A program made the position numbers and the translations under genes. Positions 59,148-64,000 of a stretch of DNA of 64,000 bases are shown one piece after another. Under the pieces are notes generated by a model. That model worked only from the letters and a program-made list of their open reading frames with translations. It was not told where the DNA came from and made no database searches. The stretch's first letter is position 1, and each line of letters opens with the position of its first letter. The stretch lies in the NCBI RefSeq assembly GCF_016495725.1, contig NZ_CP054705.1, positions 4,278,001 to 4,342,000 on the forward strand, written 5' to 3'. Origin of the DNA: Salicibibacter cibarius. Lineage in GTDB: Bacteria > Bacillota > Bacilli > Bacillales > Marinococcaceae.

Positions 59148-60164
59148 ATGAGCGAAACGAGTCATAAACTATTGACAGCCTCTGAAATCGGTTGCCTTTG
59201 GACGACGTATATTGCAAAAAGTATGTTACGATGCGTCTATATTTACAGCCAGCAAATCATTAAAGATGAAGATGTACGCACGTTAATTCAAGGAAGCTAC
59301 GAGCAAACCGTTCAGGACATGGACACCATTCGTATGATTTTCGATGCGGAGAATTTAGCCATTCCGATCGGCTTTACAGATCAAGATGTGAACACGAAGG
59401 CCGATGCCTTGTTTGACGATACCTTCTTTTTGGACTATCTTAACAAGGTCGGAAAATTAAGTAACACGCAATATGCGACGTTTCAAGCCATGTGTACACG
59501 AAAAGATATTCGCGCATTTTTTGCCCACTGTCTGACAAACGCCAGCCAGCTGTACGATCAAACGACGGAAACAATGCTCGAGAAAGGATTGTTAATCCGT
59601 CCCCCGAATATTAGTCCCCCTCAACAGGTCGATTTTATTGACCGAACAAATTATAAGTCAGGTTTTTCGCTTTTCGGCGATAAGCGATCCCTTAATGCCA
59701 TTGAAATCTCACATTTATACGGAAACCTAGAAACCAACGCACTCGGTATCATGTTATGCACCGGTTTTGGGCAAACAGCTAAATCCCAAAAGGTAAGAGA
59801 CTATATGTTGCGGGGGAGAGATATTTCGAAAAAACACGTGAAATTATTTAGCGACTCACTCGTCAAAAGTGACATTCAAGCGCCAATGACTTGGGATGCG
59901 TCCGTACTGAACTCGACAGACCCTCCCTTTTCGGATAAACTCATGATGGTTCACACTAACTTACTTATCCAAGCGAGTATTGGCCGTTATGGTGTCGCTG
60001 CAGGCTCCAGCTTACGAAATGACCTTGTTACGATGTACACGCGCCTGACCGCGGAAATTTCCGCGTATGCAGAAGACGGTGCCGATCTAATGATCCAACA
60101 CGAATGGTTGGAAGAACCGCCGCGAACGGTCGATCGTGAGCAAATCATCAAGAAAAAGAATTAA
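59148..60164 (+). CDS. DUF3231 family protein
   Basis: The 338-residue protein repeats the two-half layout (LTASEIGCLWTTYIAKSMLR; later KRSLNAIEISHLYGNLETNA) and keeps LAIPIGFTDQDVNTKADALF and the C-terminal HEWLEEPP. Of the ATGs at 59145 and 59148 the second gives best spacing to GGGAG. It follows the ger operon by about 60 bases, so forespore expression is possible; that is inference. Confidence 0.9.
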   Translation: MSETSHKLLTASEIGCLWTTYIAKSMLRCVYIYSQQIIKDEDVRTLIQGSYEQTVQDMDTIRMIFDAENLAIPIGFTDQDVNTKADALFDDTFFLDYLNKVGKLSNTQYATFQAMCTRKDIRAFFAHCLTNASQLYDQTTETMLEKGLLIRPPNISPPQQVDFIDRTNYKSGFSLFGDKRSLNAIEISHLYGNLETNALGIMLCTGFGQTAKSQKVRDYMLRGRDISKKHVKLFSDSLVKSDIQAPMTWDASVLNSTDPPFSDKLMMVHTNLLIQASIGRYGVAAGSSLRNDLVTMYTRLTAEISAYAEDGADLMIQHEWLEEPPRTVDREQIIKKKN

Positions 60165-60239
60165 GAAGCGCATAATGGAGCAACTGTGATACCAAATAAT
60201 GGCGATAAGCCTTATATTTGGCACTATCAGGCGGCTGTT

Positions 60240-60620
60240 TGTTTTCATGGCACCCCGGATTCGCGTTTTCTGCCTTGCAGAGGTGCGTTGGACGCTTCAT
60301 CGCACCCCGGATTCGAAGCTTCTGCTATGCAGGGGTACATTGGGTGCTCGAATTCGGTTGAAGCTGGGCTGTTCAGGCGACATGGAGCGTTCATGATGCC
60401 CGAATACAAGAGCAGATTGGTCTTTCGGTCGCCATGAAGAGGTCATGACGCCTGTATTCGGTTGAAGCAGGACTTTTCAGGCGCCATGGAGCGTTCATGA
60501 AGCCTGAATGCAAGAGCAGATCGGTCTTTCGGTTGCCATGAAGAGGTCTTGACACCTGAATTCGGTTGAAGCAGGCTTTTCAGGCGCCATGGAGCGTTCT
60601 CACACCTCCGGATCCGGTGC
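60240..60620. repeat. 52/104-bp-period palindromic repeat array
   Basis: Comparable points lie at 60245, 60297, then 60391, 60443, 60495, 60547 and 60598, so most steps are 52 (one is 94, one 51). Alternate units are most alike (CAGGCGCCATGGAGCGTTCA at 60478 and 60581), giving a 104-bp higher-order unit. Each unit is palindromic, as CGGTCGCCATGAAG ... TCATGACGCCTG. Confidence 0.82.
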
Positions 60621-60645
60621 TTTGGACTCGTAACCCAAATTATTT

Positions 60646-60955
60646 ACTTCCCTTGTTCCTCTCGGAGCAACTCGGCCTCCGTTTGAGGGATTACTTAGCT
60701 TCCCTTGTTCCTTTCGGGGCAGCTCGACCTCCATTTGAGGGATTACTTGGCTTCCCTTGTTCCTCTCGGAGCAACTCGGCCTCCATTTGAGGGATTACTT
60801 AGCTCCTCTTGTTCCTCTCGGAGCAGCTCGGCCTTCGTTTGAGGGATTACTTGGCTCCTCTTGTTCCTCTCGGAGCAACTCGGCCTCCGTTTGAGGGATT
60901 ACTTAGCTCCTCTTGTTCCTCTCGGAGCAGCTCGACCTCCATTTGAGGGATTACC
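60646..60955. repeat. 52-bp tandem repeat, six units
   Basis: GTTCCT occurs at 60655, 60707, 60759, 60811, 60863 and 60915, all exactly 52 bases apart. The unit includes CTCGGAGCAACTCGGCCTCC and TTTGAGGGATTACTT. Conservation is high, so this array is younger than the others. Confidence 0.95.
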
Positions 60956-61069
60956 ACCAAATCTGCGTTTTGCCTTACTGTCACAAAGGAGTCCAATTGC
61001 AACACCAGAACATAATTATATACGAACTGGTAACCATAGAAATATATCCTTTACCAGAGGTGACATCCG

Positions 61070-62065
61070 ATGTCTAATGCTCGATTGACAGCAGCAGAAA
61101 TCTCTCAGCTGTGGGGCTCTTACCTTAATGACACATTGTCCGTTTGCATCCTTCGTTATTTTTTGGCACATGTGGAAGATAGCGACATTCATGCATTATT
61201 GGCCGATGCTTTAGCGATATCCGATGGGCATATCCAATCATTGACGTCTTTCTTTAATGATGAGCAATTTCCGATTCCTGTTGGATTCACAGAGGACGAT
61301 GTCAATGTGAATGCCCCGCGCCTGTATTCTGACACATTTATGCTGTACTATTTGCAGCAAATGGGAGCATTAGGAATGAACGCGCATAGTATGAGTACCG
61401 CGTTATCGGCCCGACCGGACATGCACGACTATTTTTTTGCATGTCTAAAACAATACGGCGACATTCATGAAAAGGCAAATAATCTTTTGCTATCAAAAGG
61501 TCTTTTTATTCGCCCGCCGTACATGCCGTATCCGGAAAAGGTGGCGTTTGTACACAAAAAAAGCTTTCTCAGCGGTTGGTTCGGAGAACATCGCCCATTA
61601 GTATCACTGGAAATTACGAATCTGCATGAAAATATTCAGCGGAATATGTTAGGCATGGCAATGTTAATGGGGTTCAGTCAAGTGGCCAAAACGAAGGAGG
61701 TTGTCCAATATTTACTCAGGGGCAAAGACATGGCGGCCAAACACGTGGAAATATTCGGCTCCGTATTGAGCAAAGATGACATTCCCGCGCCCGTCACCTG
61801 GGATACGGAAGTCACAGCCTCTACGACTGCGCCATTTTCAGAAAAACTGATGATGTTCATGACGACAGCACTCATAGGCATTGGTATGGGCTACTACGGA
61901 ACAAGCATGGCCGGCACCGTGAGGAGTGACATACAGACGCATTATATCCGTCTTAGCGCGGAAATTATGAAATACGCCGGTGACGGCGCAAAACTCATGA
62001 TTGACAACAGATGGATGGAGAATCCACCGCAAGCGCCAGACCGCGATGAATTGGCAAAGCCTTAG
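61070..62065 (+). CDS. DUF3231 family protein
   Basis: The 331-residue protein has the same two-half layout (LTAAEISQLWGSYLNDTLSV; HRPLVSLEITNLHENIQRNM) with FPIPVGFTEDDVNVNAPRLY and NRWMENPP near the end. AGAGGTGA precedes the ATG. It most resembles the broken copy at 51467-52509, with which it shares FTEDDV/FTEEDV-N/D-x-x-APRL. Confidence 0.9.
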   Translation: MSNARLTAAEISQLWGSYLNDTLSVCILRYFLAHVEDSDIHALLADALAISDGHIQSLTSFFNDEQFPIPVGFTEDDVNVNAPRLYSDTFMLYYLQQMGALGMNAHSMSTALSARPDMHDYFFACLKQYGDIHEKANNLLLSKGLFIRPPYMPYPEKVAFVHKKSFLSGWFGEHRPLVSLEITNLHENIQRNMLGMAMLMGFSQVAKTKEVVQYLLRGKDMAAKHVEIFGSVLSKDDIPAPVTWDTEVTASTTAPFSEKLMMFMTTALIGIGMGYYGTSMAGTVRSDIQTHYIRLSAEIMKYAGDGAKLMIDNRWMENPPQAPDRDELAKP

Positions 62066-62086
62066 TCATAAGCGACAAGAGCAGCC

Positions 62087-62105
62087 TAAATAAACGTTTG
62101 TTTAA
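62087..62105. promoter_or_regulatory. Palindromic motif identical to that at 5558
   Basis: TAAATAAACGTTTGTTTAA, a 19-base copy of the motif upstream of the LuxR-type gene at 5529. Here it lies between the DUF3231 stop and the lipoprotein terminator, with no start codon nearby. Confidence 0.4.
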
Positions 62106-62115
62106 TTTTTGGAAC

Positions 62116-62145
62116 ATGAAAAAAGGCGCCCGTGGGCGCCTTGCT
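62116..62145 (-). terminator. Terminator of the acidic lipoprotein gene
   Basis: GGCGCCC and GGGCGCC pair around AC, followed on the minus strand by TTTTTTC. It lies 13 bases after the stop codon. Confidence 0.88.
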
Positions 62146-62157
62146 ATTGATCTTTAA

Positions 62158-62457
62158 TTAAAGATCAAGCTCATCGTCTTCTTCTTCGTCATCTTCTTCA
62201 TCGTCTAGGCCGTCTTCGTCTTCTTCTTCGTCGTCAGCACCTAGATCGTCGTCTTCTTCTTCGTCATCTAGACCATCATCATCTAGGCCGTCATCTTCTA
62301 GACCGTCATCTTCTTCACCTAGATCTTCTTCTTCTTCGTCGCCAGCAGGATCGTCGCCAGCAGGATCATCGCCATTTTCTTCTTCGCCGTTGCATGCAGC
62401 TAGCATACCGACGGAAAGGATTCCTGAAAGTACTCCATAAAGTAGTTTCTTATTCAT
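62158..62457 (-). CDS. Extremely acidic small lipoprotein
   Basis: The 99-residue product has a lipoprotein signal (LLYGVLSGILSVGMLAACNG, lipidated Cys at 22). All of the mature part is Asp, Glu, Gly and Leu, in DDGLDD/DDEEEDD runs. It has no recognisable fold and is probably a disordered, polyanionic surface tether. The coding bases are TCTTC/GTCTTC repeats, which invites length variation by slippage. Function unknown; ion buffering in a salty habitat is speculation. Confidence 0.85.
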   Translation of the reverse strand: MNKKLLYGVLSGILSVGMLAACNGEEENGDDPAGDDPAGDEEEEDLGEEDDGLEDDGLDDDGLDDEEEDDDLGADDEEEDEDGLDDEEDDEEEDDELDL

Positions 62458-62634
62458 GATTAACTTCCCCCATTAATTGTAAGAGTTAGTTGTTAACAGC
62501 GCTTCCTGTTAACTGTGCTTATCATAACAACGTGTTGGACTCTCGTCTATGGGTTGCGGTTGTTTTTGAATGTCTTTATACATTATTTCATATTCTCTTA
62601 TATTCTCACACCATCGCGAGAGCCGGTTTTTTCA

Positions 62635-63078
62635 TCAATCCTTCCCTTTTTCACGTTCCACAAGCCCAAACATCAAGTCCATTTCCGCGACCACTTCACC
62701 GTTGACCGTTGCCGTACCATGACCTTTTCCGACCGAACCGCGTACGCGCGTCAGTGTCGTTTCCAACTTGAGTTGGTCTCCCGGTGTTACCTGCCCTTTG
62801 AATCGACAGTTGTCAATACCGGCAAAGACAGCTAATTTACCCCGGTTTTTTTCATCTTTTAACAACGCAACCGCCCCCGTTTGCGCCAGCGCTTCAACGA
62901 TGAGCACTCCCGGCATAACCGGATAACCCGGAAAATGACCGTTAAAATAATCCTCATTGGCGGTCACATTTTTAAGCGCGAGGCATCGCTTTCCCACTTC
63001 GAGTTCCGCCACACGGTCAATCAATAAAAACGGATGGCGATGGGGAATAATCGCTTGTATTTCTTCTGTCGTCAACAA
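62635..63078 (-). CDS. fabZ: (3R)-hydroxyacyl-ACP dehydratase FabZ
   Basis: FabZ removes water from 3-hydroxyacyl-ACP in fatty acid elongation. The 147-residue hot-dog protein has [14 protein letters not shown], the catalytic His in [20 protein letters not shown] with the Glu, and later [17 protein letters not shown]. It lies one base after the EpuA-like gene and near flhP, as in other Bacillus. Confidence 0.96.
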   Translation of the reverse strand: MLTTEEIQAIIPHRHPFLLIDRVAELEVGKRCLALKNVTANEDYFNGHFPGYPVMPGVLIVEALAQTGAVALLKDEKNRGKLAVFAGIDNCRFKGQVTPGDQLKLETTLTRVRGSVGKGHGTATVNGEVVAEMDLMFGLVEREKGKD

Positions 63079-63079
63079 T

Positions 63080-63295
63080 TTATGTACCCCCTGAAATATA
63101 TTGATAAAGGTCTTGCCACGTCTCTACGCGTAATATCCGGAGCCCTTCCCCGTCACCAACGATCGAGTAGCCGGGGACCAAACCGACCATCACGCTTGCG
63201 AAAAGCAAAAAAGAACAATGAGAAAGCGCAGCCAAATAGGGACAAGACACACCTTTAATGCGTGTTGTTGTGCCTTTTTTCGCTACGCTTTTCAT
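63080..63295 (-). CDS. EpuA-like small membrane protein (annotated as RNA polymerase beta in many Bacillus)
   Basis: The 71-residue product has a basic N-terminus, one membrane segment (about 22-43: [20 protein letters not shown]) and the family end [20 protein letters not shown] then DLYQYISGG. This PF11772-type protein sits between flhP and fabZ in many Bacillus genomes. Databases often label it DNA-directed RNA polymerase subunit beta, without support from the sequence. Confidence 0.82.
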   Translation of the reverse strand: MKSVAKKGTTTRIKGVSCPYLAALSHCSFLLFASVMVGLVPGYSIVGDGEGLRILRVETWQDLYQYISGGT

Positions 63296-63339
63296 TTTTC
63301 CCTTCCTCGCCTTCGTTACGCATGATCATGAATAACCCC

Positions 63340-64000
63340 TTATCGAAGGCTGTTCACGAGCCCCATCATCTCATCTTGTTGCGTAATATTCCGCGCATGC
63401 ATGCCGTAACTGCGTTGCATTTCCATCAAATTCGTCATTTCCGTAGCCATATCCACATTAGACTGTTCCAATGCACCTTGGGTGACTTGCTCAACACCCG
63501 CGGCATCGAACCCCAGCACATCGGCTCCGTCTACACCCAGCGCTGCCAAATCAGGGAGTTGAAACAAATTATCCCCAATCGCTTCCAACAGTTGCGGGCG
63601 TTCAATGGTCGCTACTTCCAATTCGCCCAATGTAGCGGTGCCGCCTCCTGTTAAATCAGCGACGAGCGCGCCATCCGGATGCAACGTAAAATCGCTCGCT
63701 TGACCGGGAACAACAAACGGTTCCCCGTCACCGTTTGTCAACACATCCCCCTCCCGGGTCACAAGTTGCCACGTATCAGCCCCCGGGGCAGTTTCACTTA
63801 AATAAAAGGCGCCATCTCTCGTAAACGCTTGTCCGTCTTCTGTTTGTACAGGGAAAAAGACCCCGGCTTCCGCCAACGCAAAATCAAGGGCACGTTCCGT
63901 TTCTTGCACAGCTCCTTGATCATAACGTAGCGCTGTTTGCGAAACGCCGGCACCATTTCCGACACGTATACCTTCAGGCGTCAAACGATTGCCTTCCGGT
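63340..64000 (-). CDS. flhP: Flagellar rod/hook-basal body protein FlhP (C-terminal part)
   Basis: The frame is open to the window edge and ends at 63340, so the N-terminus lies outside. The visible 219 residues carry DGQAFTRDGAFYLSETAPGA and the C-terminal EQSNVDMATEMTNLMEMQRS, the FlgG/FlhP signature. It follows the EpuA-like and fabZ genes in the usual Bacillus order reversed. FlhO should lie just beyond the window. Confidence 0.92.
   Translation of the reverse strand, partial: PEGNRLTPEGIRVGNGAGVSQTALRYDQGAVQETERALDFALAEAGVFFPVQTEDGQAFTRDGAFYLSETAPGADTWQLVTREGDVLTNGDGEPFVVPGQASDFTLHPDGALVADLTGGGTATLGELEVATIERPQLLEAIGDNLFQLPDLAALGVDGADVLGFDAAGVEQVTQGALEQSNVDMATEMTNLMEMQRSYGMHARNITQQDEMMGLVNSLR

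Larger units (their letters stand above)
60165..61069. other. 900-bp repeat-filled gap between DUF3231 genes
   Basis: No gene is supported. The block consists of two phased repeat arrays (60240-60620 and 60646-60955) followed by about 110 bases of leader for the next gene. Open frames here are by-products of the repeats. Confidence 0.7.

Noticed and set aside
10549-60955. Possible CRISPR arrays in the 52-bp-period regions
   Set aside because: Units have palindromic cores and regular spacing, but the repeats themselves vary between units, the spacers are not unique inserts, and no cas gene is present in the window.
60186-61088. Plus-strand frames of 65 to 83 codons between two DUF3231 genes
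   Set aside because: They are produced by the tandem repeats and share repeated peptides such as FLSEQLGLRLRDYL.
1-64000. rRNA and tRNA genes
   Set aside because: No conserved 16S/23S/5S stretches and no tRNA cloverleaf with a GTTCGAnTC arm were recognised by eye; a tRNAscan run would settle it.

Overview
The window reads as the chromosome of a motile, competent-type, endospore-forming Bacillaceae. Support comes from a late flagellar cluster, degS-degU, comK/comFA/comFC, a germinant-receptor operon and a B. subtilis-like gene order. Many proteins (FliD, FlgK, the PG-binding proteins, a poly-Asp/Glu lipoprotein) are strongly acidic, which fits a halophilic or alkaliphilic lineage such as Salicibibacter and relatives; that genus-level guess is inference.

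Layout. 0-10.5 kb: flagellar genes on the minus strand (fliT, fliS, fliD, flaG, csrA, fliW, flgL, flgK, flgN, flgM, yvyF). comK and a LuxR-type regulator occupy the place where flagellin (hag) normally lies, and a 134-bp MITE sits against the csrA stop codon. 10.5-16 kb: comFC, comFA, degV, degU, degS. 16-21 kb: yigZ, an LCP cell-wall ligase, UDP-glucose dehydrogenase, gtaB and a small ssb. 21-22.4 kb: mostly decayed DNA with a broken mazE. 22.4-26.8 kb: FMN-riboswitch-controlled ribD-ribE-ribAB-ribH plus a methyltransferase. 27-35.3 kb: a tyrosine-recombinase relic, then the most unusual part of the window. 35.5-37.5 kb: dhaKLM. 37.6-45.4 kb: a dead Uma2 gene, czcD with an ArsR regulator, an SDR, hyuAB and a second LuxR regulator. 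45.4-53.5 kb: a decaying fic gene, DUF3231 genes, small Cys-rich proteins, repeated-unit membrane proteins and a NERD protein. 53.7-59.1 kb: a ger operon (A, B, C, D-type subunit, second C). 59.1-62.1 kb: two more DUF3231 genes around a long tandem-repeat block. 62.1-64 kb: an acidic lipoprotein, fabZ, an EpuA-like gene and the end of flhP.

The 27.6-35.3 kb locus looks like an undescribed system. Two inverted arms each carry a SigO-like protein (region 4 of a sigma factor), an RsoA-like partner (region 2) and a cytoplasm-type protein with three peptidoglycan-binding repeats and a variable, hydrophobic, four-cysteine C-terminal tail. The middle holds a holin-like YvrJ with an amidase, a glutaredoxin and a candidate holin-like type I toxin. 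Seven start regions share one motif with exact spacing, TGGTTG-N23-TATA/TTAA, so the locus appears to be a self-contained sigma regulon. Small two-membrane-segment proteins lie beside the variable tails, and an orphan tail fragment lies at the outer edge. I infer a sigma-controlled lysis-and-release system for a wall-binding bacteriocin-like protein.

A second theme is intergenic. At least seven intergenic regions carry arrays whose sequence differs but whose period is 52 bp, and one of them also has a 21-bp array. Both lengths are close to whole numbers of DNA helical turns. No rRNA, tRNA or CRISPR-cas was seen.
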